A DNA stretch of 64,000 nucleotides from Pedobacter deserti (GCF_024436415.1 NZ_JAFMZQ010000001.1:558001-622000), one strand, 5' to 3'. Positions 1-9,677 are shown, counted from the stretch's first letter. Notes: generated by a model from the letters alone, not told the origin. A program made the numbers and translations.

Positions 1-2439
1 CAATCCGCTCCAACCACTTGCAAGGCTATACTCAGTTAGGCCTTCTGCAAGTTCCTCCACACGCTGAACGTTCTTTGAGAAATTACCGGTAACGTTCCAT
101 TCGAAATCAGAACTCCTAACCGGGACCAGGTTTAATCCTATTTCGACACCCTTGTTTCTAATGGCGCCAACATTAACATATTTAGAGAAATAACCTGTCG
201 AGATAGCAACGTCAATCGGGATCAACTGATTGGTAGTTCTTGTGTTGTAATAGGTGAAATCCAAGCCGATACGATTTGCCAGAAAGCGAACATCTGCACC
301 CAACTCGTAAGAGTTCTGTTTTTCAGGAACCAGATCAGCGTTAGGCAAAATCCGCGGGCCGGTGAATGCGGTAGTTACACCTCCGATCGGGAAAATAGGC
401 GCTGAAGAACTTACATACTGCATGAATACACTTGTTACCGGATTATATTGGAAATCCAAATTATATGGCTGCAAGTCACTTCCGACACTTGCCCAGCTAG
501 CCCGCAACTTTCCATAACTCAGCCAATCCATATTCTTATCTTTGAGCAATTCGGAGAATAAGAAACTTCCGCTTACCGAAGGGTAGAAATATGAACGATT
601 ATTTATAGGTAGTGTAGAAGCCCAGTCATTCCTTCCGGTAACATCGAGATAAAGGAAGTCCTTATAACTGGCACTGAATGCTGCAAAAGCGCCCAAAAGT
701 CGTCTTTTGCTGTAAGCTAATGTTGGCACTGTACGAACGGCGTTCGAATAGTTATACAACTGATCAATAGTAAGGTCCCTCGCGTCAACTACTGTGCTTT
801 CGGACGACCGCTCGTTGATGTTACCACCAACAACCAATTGAAAGTCGAAGTCTTCAACCAAGTCGTTGTTGATCTGACGCTGGAAAATGTCAGTATTTGT
901 AAACGCACCGTTCGTTGTACCAGCAGTTCCTTTCCGGGTAACACTAGATCTTTTTTCTGTATAAATATCTCCACCTAAAGTATTGGTGATCGTTATCCAG
1001 TCGAGCGGTTTATAATCCAACGTGTAAGACCCCAGAAAACGATCCACCTTATTCGAGTTTCTGTTATACTGCATAATCCAGTAAGGGTTGTTTCCTGTTC
1101 TGTCCGTCGTAAGGAAAATTTGTTTTCCGGTTTCATCAATCACATTATTTCTTACGTCATTAATATCAACTACCCTCGGTAACGAATAAATAGCGGATGT
1201 AATAATGTTTGTATTGTTGGAACTCTGAGAAGGTCTTCCGTCTGCGTTGATGCGGTTATAGCTTGCAACAAATCTTGAGGAGAACTTTTCACTGAATTCG
1301 CGTCCCGCATTTACAGAAAAGTTATATTTCCCAAGTTTAGATTCAGGGATAATTCCTTTTTCGTTCACAGCAGTGAAACTCAGCCTGTAGTCTGAGTTGT
1401 CGCCTCCGCCAGCGAAAGCCACGTTGTTTATGTAAGAGGCTCCGGTGTTAAAGAAATCTTTAACATTATTAGGATATGCCTTAAGTGTAACCTGCCGGCC
1501 AAGAAAATCCGTAAACTGCTGGCCTTGAACATCAGAAATTTTTGGTCCCCAACCGTTAGAGTATCTCAAGTCATAGATGTACGCGTCCTCGGTCTCATCA
1601 TAAATGCCCTGTGCATATTCGTTCTGAAAATCCGGCAATATCAAAGGACTTTCAAAACGTACAGATGAATTAACACTAACCGATGTCTTAGACCCCTTTG
1701 CACCTCTCTTGGTAGTGATAATAATAGCACCGTCTTTAGCTCTAGAACCATAAAGCGCGGTAGCAGCAGCTCCCTTCAGCACGGTCATAGATTCTATGTC
1801 GTCGGAACTTAAGTCACCGATACGGTTTCCATAGTCAACATTATTGGCCGTGGTACCTCCAGTAGATGTCCCGTCAGTAACAGGTACGCCATCAATGACA
1901 AAAAGAGGATTATTTACTCCCAACGAATTGACTCCACGGATGACAATCTTTGCTGAACCTCCAAGCGTTCCGGAGGTTGAATTGATCCGCACCCCGGGAG
2001 CCTTTCCGGCAAGAGAATTCAATACGTTTGTTGAACGTGCTTCAGTGAGCTGTTCGCTTTTGATTACCGAAGCGCTATAGCCAAGCGACTTTGATTCCCT
2101 CGATATTCCCAGTGCAGTAACAACCACTTCTGAGAGAGCTTGTGAATCTGATGCCAGAGCAACATCGACAACATTGCCTGAAGGCAGTGTAACTGTTTGC
2201 GATACATAACCAAGATAAGAGAAAACAAGTTCTGTAGAGCCTGCCGGAACTGTAATCGCGTAACGGCCTTCGGAACTCGTCTGAGTACCAACTTTTGTAC
2301 CCTTTACTAAAATAGAAACGCCCGGAAGCGGAAGACCATCGTCTTGTCCGGTAACTGTACCAGTAATTGTTCGGTCTTGCGCCATAGCCGTGGATGCCAT
2401 GCACAAGATTATGAACAAACTTTGTAGAAGTTTTTTCAT
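1..2439 (-). CDS. SusC/RagA-family TonB-linked outer membrane receptor (3' end outside window)
   Basis: Outer membrane TonB-dependent receptor of the SusC/RagA type, which imports oligosaccharides or peptides with a SusD-like lipoprotein partner. The visible 813 codons stay in frame from the ATG at 2439 to the window edge; the C-terminal part and stop lie outside. A signal peptide (about residues 1-21, ending AMA-Q) is followed by a carboxypeptidase-regulatory-like domain (about 22-100, GTVTGQDDGLPLPGVSILVKG), then SEVVVTALG and a TonB plug (VIDGVPV, VLKGAAATALYGSRAKDG, IIITTKRG). The rest is barrel sequence with many aromatic beta strands; GNFSKN and ELGADVRF resemble late strands of the family. 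A susD partner would be expected beyond the left edge. The substrate cannot be read from sequence. Confidence 0.93.
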   Translation of the reverse strand, partial: MKKLLQSLFIILCMASTAMAQDRTITGTVTGQDDGLPLPGVSILVKGTKVGTQTSSEGRYAITVPAGSTELVFSYLGYVSQTVTLPSGNVVDVALASDSQALSEVVVTALGISRESKSLGYSASVIKSEQLTEARSTNVLNSLAGKAPGVRINSTSGTLGGSAKIVIRGVNSLGVNNPLFVIDGVPVTDGTSTGGTTANNVDYGNRIGDLSSDDIESMTVLKGAAATALYGSRAKDGAIIITTKRGAKGSKTSVSVNSSVRFESPLILPDFQNEYAQGIYDETEDAYIYDLRYSNGWGPKISDVQGQQFTDFLGRQVTLKAYPNNVKDFFNTGASYINNVAFAGGGDNSDYRLSFTAVNEKGIIPESKLGKYNFSVNAGREFSEKFSSRFVASYNRINADGRPSQSSNNTNIITSAIYSLPRVVDINDVRNNVIDETGKQIFLTTDRTGNNPYWIMQYNRNSNKVDRFLGSYTLDYKPLDWITITNTLGGDIYTEKRSSVTRKGTAGTTNGAFTNTDIFQRQINNDLVEDFDFQLVVGGNINERSSESTVVDARDLTIDQLYNYSNAVRTVPTLAYSKRRLLGAFAAFSASYKDFLYLDVTGRNDWASTLPINNRSYFYPSVSGSFLFSELLKDKNMDWLSYGKLRASWASVGSDLQPYNLDFQYNPVTSVFMQYVSSSAPIFPIGGVTTAFTGPRILPNADLVPEKQNSYELGADVRFLANRIGLDFTYYNTRTTNQLIPIDVAISTGYFSKYVNVGAIRNKGVEIGLNLVPVRSSDFEWNVTGNFSKNVQRVEELAEGLTEYSLASGWSGL

Positions 2440-2726
2440 AAAATTAAAAATTTAGGTTAGTTAATAATTGCGCTAAATATAGGGATTTTAGTATGCATGC
2501 ATAGCTATTTCATCGCGAAGCAGCTTTTAATGACAAAACAATGACAGAATACAGGAATCTAAAAACCGACTAACAAATGCGCACGTAAAATTTTATTTTA
2601 TTCAATTTGATTCAATAGAATTTTGTTCTGTTTGGGAATTCCCTCGTCGAACAAACAGAATGATTAACAAATTTTAACGTTTTAAGGAATTTGCCCTCCT
2701 TTCTTTCTAATACAGCCCTGTTGCTG
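2440..2726. other. 287-bp AT-rich intergenic region
   Basis: Spacer between the M14 peptidase stop and the receptor start, both on the minus strand. No credible ORF, tRNA or strong terminator is seen. A degenerate -7-like element, TATATTTA on the minus strand (2474-2481), lies about 35 bp upstream of the receptor ATG. A nested palindrome (2626-2660) is listed separately. The receptor promoter probably lies here but cannot be fixed. Confidence 0.6.
2626..2660. repeat. Nested inverted repeat upstream of the SusC-type gene
   Basis: Perfect 9-bp arms TTCTGTTTG (2626-2634) and CAAACAGAA (2652-2660). The 10-bp palindrome GGGAATTCCC (2634-2643) sits just inside the left arm. No T-run follows on either strand, so an operator is more likely than an intrinsic terminator. 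It lies about 190 bp upstream of the receptor start and 70 bp downstream of the peptidase stop. Its function is inferred only. Confidence 0.5.
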
Positions 2727-5168
2727 CTAATTAACTAGAAAAACAGCGTTGGCGAAGATTTGTTTGCCGGATTCCCAGAAAGAACGAAATAAAATATTGT
2801 TTCCTAGATATATAACGGTTCCCGAGCCGATCTTTTCTACACCAAACAGCATTCCGCTATTTAGCTTTTGGCAGGCTGCTTTACTGGCTATACCGGACAC
2901 GTAACTTCCCGAATGAAATGACCCCACGTTTTTTCCTTTTTCAAGAGGTTCGTAAACTTTGTCATCCGTTTTGAGTGCGAAATAACACTTTTCAATTCCC
3001 GCTGAAAGCGGGTGGGCAGCGTCCATCTGGAGCTTGAAAATTGCCCCGGGCAAACTGTTCTCTTTACCTGCTTCACGTATGCGGATCTGAAAGGGCTTCC
3101 AATCTGCAACCGCATCCGCTGCGCGGTCTATCAAAATCAATTTACCCCCCGCCTTAATCCAGTCCTGCAAATGTTCGCTTATTCCTGCGTCGTATAGGCC
3201 ATCTGGAACAATCAATACGTTAAAATTCCGTATGTCAATCAGGTCGAGCGACTCGATATTCACAGTGGTAATATGACAGCGAAGCTCACGCTCCAGAAAA
3301 TGCCAGATCTCCCCCACGTTTTGGGCTGTGCTACCGGAGCCAGCCAGCAAGGCAATTTTAGGGGCTCTTAGAACGGGGTAGGCCGACGAACCCAGATCCT
3401 TTCCTTTTTCGGCGTAACCGCTCGCTATAGCCTGCAACACAATGGTATGCTTACGTTGCAAAGCTTCAATCTTCGCGACCAAACCAGGGATGTTCTTTTC
3501 ATTCTCCGCCCGGTATACCAGCAGCGCACCTACGGCAACCTGCTTCCCGGCAATGGTGAACGGCTCTTCAGCTACGCGCACTTTAATTCCCGCGGCCTGC
3601 AAATCGATCAGTAGCCGGGCATGTGTAAGCGAATTCCAGTCGACCACCCAGGCGTATGGCCGTACGGCGGGCGGCCCGACTGTTTTCTGCGTTGCCGTAT
3701 CCGGGGATGGATAGAGTCCTTTCACAGACTCCTTTACTGCATATGCTGGTAAGCCATAAACATAAGGGAGCGACCAGGCCGTTATGTCGTACGTGTTGGA
3801 GTCGCGCACTTCTGTCCGCGGCTCAAACAGCACGTTGGCCAGCATAGCCGCAGGCTGGTGCAGGTTCACAAAAAGATCGTTCCGCCCGGGCTGGAACTGC
3901 TCTGTTTTTCCGGTTTCATAGTTCAGCCCCCTCAATGCGGTGTTTTGACCATATGCATAGCTTATCCCGTTCCGGTCGAGCAATTCGGCCAATTTTTGGA
4001 GTCTGCCCCCATTTACCCCACGCACTACGTATGTCTTATAAATCCCCGGAGGAGCGATCAATGCCTTCTCAAAATAGCTTTTAAATTCCTGGACTAGTTT
4101 GTCGGCATGCCGCGAAACGGTTTCCAGCGTAGCCAGTCCGGTGGTGTAGTGATGTGCGATGCGATCTTTTAAGGTAAGGGTATCGCCCTGCAGGGTGATT
4201 ACGGCAAGACCGGCATCTATACCTCCCTGTTCGTAGGTCATGCCCACGCCGCCATTATATAAGGCATAGGTATCGCCATACGAAGGATAGAGCAGGTCGA
4301 AACGTTCCTTGGTGAAATACTGCCAGCCATACTCATCAAAATATTTTGCATTGTTCTTTCCAGCAATGGTTTGGAACTCCCGCTGCCATGGCGTTACATC
4401 GACATGAATAGGCTCCGCGGCCGGGGCGAAATAGTAGGGTTCATTATAATTCTGTTCATGGAAGTCGACCATCACCTGAGGCATCCACTGCCTGTATAGC
4501 TTAAGGCGGTGACGCGTCTCCTGCTGCGTTTGCCAGGCCCAGTCTCGGTTCAGGTCGAAGTAATAGTGATTGCTCCTACCGCCCGGCCAGGGTTCGTTAT
4601 GCTCTCTGGCCAGCGGACTAAGGTTAGGCGCAGCACCGCTCACTTCATTAAAATAGTTCAGGTAGCGTGTCCGGCCGTCGGGGTTCAGACAGGGATCTAT
4701 GATGACCACTGTGTTGCTCAACCAGCGCTCAATCTCATTCGTCCTGCCCCCGGTGAGCGCGTACAGGGTTTTTGCAGCCGTTTCTGACGTGCTAGCTTCG
4801 TTACCGTGAACATTATAACTCATCCACATAATGGCTGGTTGTCCCTTCAAGGCTTTACCGGCAAAACGCCCTTTACTTAGACGAAGGTTCTGCTGCCTGA
4901 TCTCTTCGAGCCTGCTCATATTCTCCGTGGAGGATATTATCACAGCGATCAGTTCGCGCCCTTCATAGGAGGTGCCGTAGCTGATTAACTTTATATGCTC
5001 TTTATCGGCCGCCGCTACGTGTTTGAAATAAGCGATCAGTTGGTCGTGACTTGTAAATCTGCTTCCCAACTCATAACCCAGGTAGTCGTCCGGCGTTCTT
5101 ACCTGGGCTACAAGTACACCGCTGCCCAGGAGGAGGGACGCAAAAAAAAGCAGAATACTTTTGGCCAT
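2727..5168 (-). CDS. Secreted M14-family zinc carboxypeptidase, 813 aa
   Basis: Exported metallocarboxypeptidase that cleaves C-terminal residues from peptides. A signal peptide (about 1-22, ending VLVAQ) is followed by the M14 catalytic domain. Zinc ligands are H121 and E124 (VHGNEAS) and H237 (VDFHEQN). NPDGR (162-166) and FDLNRDW (R208) supply substrate-binding residues, and E313 in MTYEQGG fits the catalytic glutamate. The C-terminal half (about 600-700) resembles a GATase1-like fold (APKIALLAGSGS, NVLIVPDGLYD) seen in large Bacteroidota M14 proteins. The gene diverges from murF across an 81-bp gap. A -7-like TATCTTTA lies on the minus strand at 5189-5196. Confidence 0.9.
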   Translation of the reverse strand: MAKSILLFFASLLLGSGVLVAQVRTPDDYLGYELGSRFTSHDQLIAYFKHVAAADKEHIKLISYGTSYEGRELIAVIISSTENMSRLEEIRQQNLRLSKGRFAGKALKGQPAIMWMSYNVHGNEASTSETAAKTLYALTGGRTNEIERWLSNTVVIIDPCLNPDGRTRYLNYFNEVSGAAPNLSPLAREHNEPWPGGRSNHYYFDLNRDWAWQTQQETRHRLKLYRQWMPQVMVDFHEQNYNEPYYFAPAAEPIHVDVTPWQREFQTIAGKNNAKYFDEYGWQYFTKERFDLLYPSYGDTYALYNGGVGMTYEQGGIDAGLAVITLQGDTLTLKDRIAHHYTTGLATLETVSRHADKLVQEFKSYFEKALIAPPGIYKTYVVRGVNGGRLQKLAELLDRNGISYAYGQNTALRGLNYETGKTEQFQPGRNDLFVNLHQPAAMLANVLFEPRTEVRDSNTYDITAWSLPYVYGLPAYAVKESVKGLYPSPDTATQKTVGPPAVRPYAWVVDWNSLTHARLLIDLQAAGIKVRVAEEPFTIAGKQVAVGALLVYRAENEKNIPGLVAKIEALQRKHTIVLQAIASGYAEKGKDLGSSAYPVLRAPKIALLAGSGSTAQNVGEIWHFLERELRCHITTVNIESLDLIDIRNFNVLIVPDGLYDAGISEHLQDWIKAGGKLILIDRAADAVADWKPFQIRIREAGKENSLPGAIFKLQMDAAHPLSAGIEKCYFALKTDDKVYEPLEKGKNVGSFHSGSYVSGIASKAACQKLNSGMLFGVEKIGSGTVIYLGNNILFRSFWESGKQIFANAVFLVN

Positions 5169-5249
5169 AAAATTTGTTGTACAATTACTAAAGATAAATT
5201 TTTTGTTTATTGTTCATCGTGTATTTTTATCGCGCATTAACTATCTGCT

Positions 5250-6551
5250 ATGACCGGCACCGAATTGCTTTACCAACACTATCTGAAAAACCCGCTGATC
5301 TGTACCGATACCCGCAGGATAACGCCTGGCTGTTTATTTTTCGCCCTCAGGGGAGATAAATTTGACGCGAACACCTTTGCGGAACAAGCCTTAACGATGG
5401 GAGCTGCCTATGCGGTAGTCGACAATATCAAATACAAAACGAGCGATCGCTGCATTTTGGTACCCGACGTGCTCAGCGCTTTGCAGGACCTGGCCCGGCA
5501 TCATCGCAGCAAGCTCAATATACCTGTTGTGGGGCTGACCGGCACGAATGGTAAGACGACCACAAAAGAACTTATCAATGCTGCTTTGTTGCCTAAATAC
5601 CGCACTTTCGCTACCCAGGGCAACCTGAACAACCATATAGGCGTGCCGCTTTCCATCCTGTCTATACCAAGCGGCACGGAAATCGCCGTCATTGAGATGG
5701 GCGCCAACCACCAGAAGGAGATTGAATTTCTTTGCGGTATAGCCGACCCGACCCACGGCATGATCACCAATGTGGGCATGGCCCATCTGGAAGGCTTTGG
5801 CGGATTCGAGGGCGTTAAAAAAGGTAAAGGTGAGTTATACACCTACCTGGCAAACCACGGCAGGGAAGCTTTCGTTAACCAGGACAATGCCCACCTAAAG
5901 GAAATGGGCCGCATCGCCGGTCTGCAGCAGATCATCAGTTACGGCAAAGATCCGGGAAACGATGTATGGGGCGAATTGCTTACGGCCGATCCGCTGATCA
6001 GCCTCTTCTGGTCTGACACCACCGGCACCTACAACGCCAGCGTGAATTTAACCGGAGCATATAATTTTGAGAACATTCTCGCTGCTATCTGCATTGCCAA
6101 TTATTTTGGTGTAAGTGCGGGCCAGATAGCTGAGGGACTGGCGGGCTATCACCCCAACAATAACCGTTCACAGTTGACCGAAACGTCTTACAATAAAGTC
6201 ATATGCGATTTTTATAATGCCAACCCCAGCAGCATGTCGGCCGCCCTGGGCAACCTCGGCCGATTGACCGCCAACCGCAAGGTGATTATTATAGGCGATA
6301 TGTTTGAATTGGGTAATGAATCGGAAACTCAGCATGCTAACATTGCCGGTGAAGCTGCCGCTGTGGGTGCCGACGAGCTTTATTTTGTAGGCGAGGCATT
6401 TAGCCGGTTGCGCGACAAGCAGCCCGGCAGGTATTTCGCTACCCCGGCCGAGGCATTAGATTATTTCCAGGAGCACCCGGTCCGAAACAGCCTCGTGTTA
6501 CTAAAAGGATCGCGCGGAATGGCTCTTGAGCAGTTACTGCCCCTGCTGTGA
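5250..6551 (+). CDS. murF: UDP-N-acetylmuramoyl-tripeptide--D-alanyl-D-alanine ligase
   Basis: Cytoplasmic ATP-dependent ligase that adds D-Ala-D-Ala to the UDP-MurNAc-tripeptide, the last soluble step of peptidoglycan precursor synthesis. At 433 aa it is normal length. Mur-ligase features: N-terminal TDTRRITPGCLFFAL, the P-loop GLTGTNGKTTTKE (about 95-107), GNLNNHIGVPLS, EMGANHQKEI and the C-terminal DFYNANPSSM and LLKGSRGM. It is isolated from the usual dcw cluster. Its 3' end overlaps the convergent gldH by 18 bp (6534-6551). Confidence 0.95.
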   Translation: MTGTELLYQHYLKNPLICTDTRRITPGCLFFALRGDKFDANTFAEQALTMGAAYAVVDNIKYKTSDRCILVPDVLSALQDLARHHRSKLNIPVVGLTGTNGKTTTKELINAALLPKYRTFATQGNLNNHIGVPLSILSIPSGTEIAVIEMGANHQKEIEFLCGIADPTHGMITNVGMAHLEGFGGFEGVKKGKGELYTYLANHGREAFVNQDNAHLKEMGRIAGLQQIISYGKDPGNDVWGELLTADPLISLFWSDTTGTYNASVNLTGAYNFENILAAICIANYFGVSAGQIAEGLAGYHPNNNRSQLTETSYNKVICDFYNANPSSMSAALGNLGRLTANRKVIIIGDMFELGNESETQHANIAGEAAAVGADELYFVGEAFSRLRDKQPGRYFATPAEALDYFQEHPVRNSLVLLKGSRGMALEQLLPLL

Positions 6552-7007
6552 TACTTTAATCCCAACATCGCTGATTTCCTTCAGAGGATTGTCGCGCATG
6601 TTTTGCTCAATCTCAATGGCATATTTACCAGGCTTGGTAAACCGGTAGTTAGTAAGCAAGGGAAAAGTATAGGTATACAGATTTCCAGATCCGGCACCCA
6701 GCCATCTGCCATCGGGCTCGGCCAGGCGGTATTCGTACCGGTGTGTATGCTTTTTAATTCCAGCACCACCCATATGCATCAGTATAAAGATGTTTGAATA
6801 CCTGTAATCGGAAGTATGACGGAGCTTGAAATAGATATTGTAGGCTTTGCTGATGTCCTGGATGTCGACCACCGTACGTGCTTTATTTACATAGGTCCAG
6901 TTGCGAGCGGGTACCGACACATTGGTATCTGCAATTGTGCCGGGTTCGCAGCCATAAAAAAACAGGCAAAGAAGGGCTGCAACAACAAGAAGCCCCGGTC
7001 TACTCAT
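6534..7007 (-). CDS. gldH: Gliding-motility-associated lipoprotein GldH
   Basis: Small lipoprotein of the GldH family, required for gliding and type IX secretion-linked motility in flavobacteria and retained in many non-gliding relatives. The ATG at 7007 is chosen because it gives a clean lipoprotein signal (MSRPGLLVVAALLCLFFYGC). It also overlaps the upstream ricT stop as ATGAGTAG (8 bp), a translational coupling arrangement. The mature part contains ARNWTYVNKARTVVDIQDI and ends DVGIKVSQQGQ, 157 aa in all. A longer in-frame start would bury the lipobox. Last gene of the holB-ricT-gldH operon. Confidence 0.88.
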   Translation of the reverse strand: MSRPGLLVVAALLCLFFYGCEPGTIADTNVSVPARNWTYVNKARTVVDIQDISKAYNIYFKLRHTSDYRYSNIFILMHMGGAGIKKHTHRYEYRLAEPDGRWLGAGSGNLYTYTFPLLTNYRFTKPGKYAIEIEQNMRDNPLKEISDVGIKVSQQGQ

Positions 7008-8433
7008 CTTTAGGCTTGTCCTTTTGCTTATTTCTCCGGTTGCGGTTACGGTTACGATTCCTGTTTGCCGCCGGTTGTCCTTCGCCTCCTTCAACTCCCG
7101 TTACGGCCTGTGGCTTTGGCTGTGCTGGTTTGGCCTGTGGCTGTCCTTGTGGCTTCGGCTGTTGTGCCTGCTTCGCTTGCGCAGCGGGCTGGCCTTGTCC
7201 GGCTTGCTTTATCTGCCCAGCACCACCGCCCTGTTTTGCTTGTGAAGGCTTCTGCTGACGTTGATTTCTATCTTGCCGGTTGTTCCTGTCGCCACCCTGC
7301 TTGTTCTTGTTCTTGTTCCCGCGTCCTCTCGATTTATCGTCCAGGCGGGTCAGGCTATCCTGCCCCACCACATTTTCGTAATCGTGTGTTTTCTCGGCAA
7401 CAACAACCGGAGCAAGGTTTATGGCTTCCTCCTTCAGATTAACCGGCTTCTGACCACGCTTGTTCATCGCCATGATCTCCTTCACGCGATCAACCTTAAG
7501 CGGAATCCAGTCCTCCGTGTTCGGGTAACTGAACCACATCACCTTTTTGAAAATATCCGTCTTCTGGTGACGGGCCACACCAATTTCGGTATGCAGACTG
7601 TCCACACGGTCGGGAATATCTTTCAATGCATCCAGATAGGTGTCCAGTTCGTAATTGAGGCAGCATTTCAGCTTGCCGCACTGTCCGGCCAATTTAAGCG
7701 TGTTAAGTGAAAGGTTCTGATACCGCGCAGCAGCGGTAGATACCGTTTTAAAATTAGTAAGCCAGGTAGAACAGCACAATTCCCGTCCGCATGAACCTAT
7801 ACCGCCTAGTCGCCCGGCCTCCTGGCGCATACCGATCTGACGCATTTCTATACGCACCCTAAAAGTTTCGGCCATCTTCTTGATCAGTTCCCTGAAATCG
7901 ACACGCCCTTCGGCAGTATAAAAGAAAGTCGCCTTGGTCTTATCGCCCTGATAATCCACATCACTGATTTTCATCGATAAGCGGAGATCGAGCGCAAGCG
8001 TCCGGGCCTTATGCATGGTTTCCCATTCCAGATCCTTTGCGATCTTCCATTTTTGCACATCGGCTTCCGTAGCCTTACGGTACACCTTCCGGGTTACCTG
8101 ATCAGCATGCGTTTTACGCCGTTTCATCTGCATGCGCACCAGTTCGCCCGTAAGCGAAACGTGCCCGATATCGTAACCTCCGGTAGCCCCTTCAACGGCT
8201 ACCAGCTCACCTATTTCCAGATAAATGTTCTCTGCATTCACAAAAAACTCTTTCCTGGCCCCTTTAAATTTAACCTCTACAATGGGGAAAGGCTTATAAT
8301 TGGTTGGCATATCCAGGTTGGACAGCCAGTCGTAAACATCCATTTTACCGCAGCCATTTGTAAGGCAAGAGCCATTACTTTTGCAGCCCGCGGGTGCGCA
8401 ACCACCTCCTGTAGAGCAACTTCCACATCCCAT
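7000..8433 (-). CDS. ricT: PSP1-domain protein, RicT/YaaT family, with long low-complexity tail
   Basis: PSP1-domain protein homologous to Bacillus RicT (YaaT), an Fe-S-binding component of a complex affecting RNA maturation and signalling. The N-terminus is rich in Cys (residues 3, 6, 12, 17, 23, 28). The PSP1 core contains SCGRELCC (C215, C220, C221) and QCGKLKCCLNYE (C252, C257, C258), the conserved cysteines of the family. From about residue 370 the protein becomes low-complexity, rich in K, Q, P, N and R, and ends with NR repeats and an acidic/basic KPKDE tail, well beyond the usual ~270 aa. It follows holB by one base and overlaps gldH. Activity in this organism is inferred. Confidence 0.88.
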   Translation of the reverse strand: MGCGSCSTGGGCAPAGCKSNGSCLTNGCGKMDVYDWLSNLDMPTNYKPFPIVEVKFKGARKEFFVNAENIYLEIGELVAVEGATGGYDIGHVSLTGELVRMQMKRRKTHADQVTRKVYRKATEADVQKWKIAKDLEWETMHKARTLALDLRLSMKISDVDYQGDKTKATFFYTAEGRVDFRELIKKMAETFRVRIEMRQIGMRQEAGRLGGIGSCGRELCCSTWLTNFKTVSTAAARYQNLSLNTLKLAGQCGKLKCCLNYELDTYLDALKDIPDRVDSLHTEIGVARHQKTDIFKKVMWFSYPNTEDWIPLKVDRVKEIMAMNKRGQKPVNLKEEAINLAPVVVAEKTHDYENVVGQDSLTRLDDKSRGRGNKNKNKQGGDRNNRQDRNQRQQKPSQAKQGGGAGQIKQAGQGQPAAQAKQAQQPKPQGQPQAKPAQPKPQAVTGVEGGEGQPAANRNRNRNRNRRNKQKDKPKDE

Positions 8434-8434
8434 A

Positions 8435-9583
8435 TCAGTTGAATATATGTTGAGTCCCCGAAGGGAACGTTTTAAATTTGATTATTTTAACCAGCTGTAA
8501 AGATACATCTAAAAACAGAATTTTAGGATTCGCATTTCGCTCCACATGATAGTGCGCTTTCTCGAGCTCCTCTACCACGGCTTCGGCCATGGCCAGACTA
8601 AGCACGTTGGCCGACAGTTTCTTTGCGGTATCTAATGCATTCGCGGGCAGTTTAACCAGGTCTTCAGCGCCGCTGAGCAGCAGACTGCACTCCCGCATAA
8701 AGCTGATGCCATATTTCAGAAAGTTCTTTTGATTTTCCCGGCCCCAGCCCGCGATCTGATCCACAAAGCCAATCAGGTCTGCCACCCTGTTGCCATAGCC
8801 CATCCTCAACCAACCGGAAAACAGGTCGGCATTCTCATTGTGCGTATTCACTACCAGCCGCTTCGCCTCAATCAGATTTCCGTCGGCCAAAAAACTGTAC
8901 TCACGCGCCTGGTTTTCGGACAGTCCAAAGCTTTCCAGCAGGTGTTCCTCAATAACCTCATCATCCAGTTTAGGTATTTTAACAATTTGCGTACGAGACA
9001 GCAAAGTGGGTAGGATCTGGTCCTGATTATGCGCTACCAATATAAATAACGTGTTCTGCGGCGGCTCTTCAATGATCTTAAGGAGACTGTTTCCTTCTTT
9101 ATCGAGATACTCGGGCAGCCACATAATAAGCACCTTAGTAGGCGCCTCAAAGGCTTTGTAGCTCAACTTTTTGATGACATCGTGGCACTCGGCGATATTA
9201 ATATTGGCCTGCTTGTTTTCCGCGTTCAGCCTGGAGCGCCAGGTATCCATATCGAAATAGATATCTTCCTGCAGCATATTTCTCCATTCTTCGAGCACAT
9301 CTACCGCCGTTCGTATATCTTTGGAAGCGAAGAAGGGGTAAGAGAAATGCAGATCCGGATGGATGTACCGCTCATACTTGCGGCATGAAGCACAATTGCC
9401 ACAGCTATCACCCTCATGCCGGTCGCCACAGTTAAGATACTGTGCATAGGCTATGGCCAGAGGAAGCGCCCCGCTACCATCGCACGACAAAAACAGCTGG
9501 GCATGACTTACCCGGTTGTCGTTTACCGACTGGATCAACTGCGCCTTCACAGCGTCCTGACCAATGATTTTCCTGAACTGCAT
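8435..9583 (-). CDS. holB: DNA polymerase III subunit delta'
   Basis: Clamp-loader delta' subunit (382 aa from the ATG at 9583, which gives the usual MQFRKIIGQ start; an in-frame TTG lies 9 bp upstream). The AAA+ fold has a four-cysteine zinc module (C52, C61, C64, C67: CGDRHEGDSCGNCASC). The P-loop position reads CDGSGALPLA without Lys, as expected of a non-hydrolysing delta' subunit. KVLIMWLPEYLDKEGNSLLKIIEEPP is the Walker B/sensor region and SRTQIV carries the SRC-like element. First gene of the operon with ricT and gldH, divergent from ruvX. Confidence 0.93.
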   Translation of the reverse strand: MQFRKIIGQDAVKAQLIQSVNDNRVSHAQLFLSCDGSGALPLAIAYAQYLNCGDRHEGDSCGNCASCRKYERYIHPDLHFSYPFFASKDIRTAVDVLEEWRNMLQEDIYFDMDTWRSRLNAENKQANINIAECHDVIKKLSYKAFEAPTKVLIMWLPEYLDKEGNSLLKIIEEPPQNTLFILVAHNQDQILPTLLSRTQIVKIPKLDDEVIEEHLLESFGLSENQAREYSFLADGNLIEAKRLVVNTHNENADLFSGWLRMGYGNRVADLIGFVDQIAGWGRENQKNFLKYGISFMRECSLLLSGAEDLVKLPANALDTAKKLSANVLSLAMAEAVVEELEKAHYHVERNANPKILFLDVSLQLVKIIKFKTFPSGTQHIFN

Positions 9584-9677
9584 GGCATGCAAAATAGTAA
9601 AAATAACGTAGAGAATGAAGTCGGGAATACTGCCCGAGCAACAACAATATCCAAACGTGGTTACTTAAATAATTGGT

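Noticed and set aside
2075..2404. Alternative-frame peptide over the SusC N-terminus, suggesting a frameshift
   Set aside because: The receptor frame is open and in register from 2439 to position 1, with recognisable motifs throughout; the other frame is a shadow.
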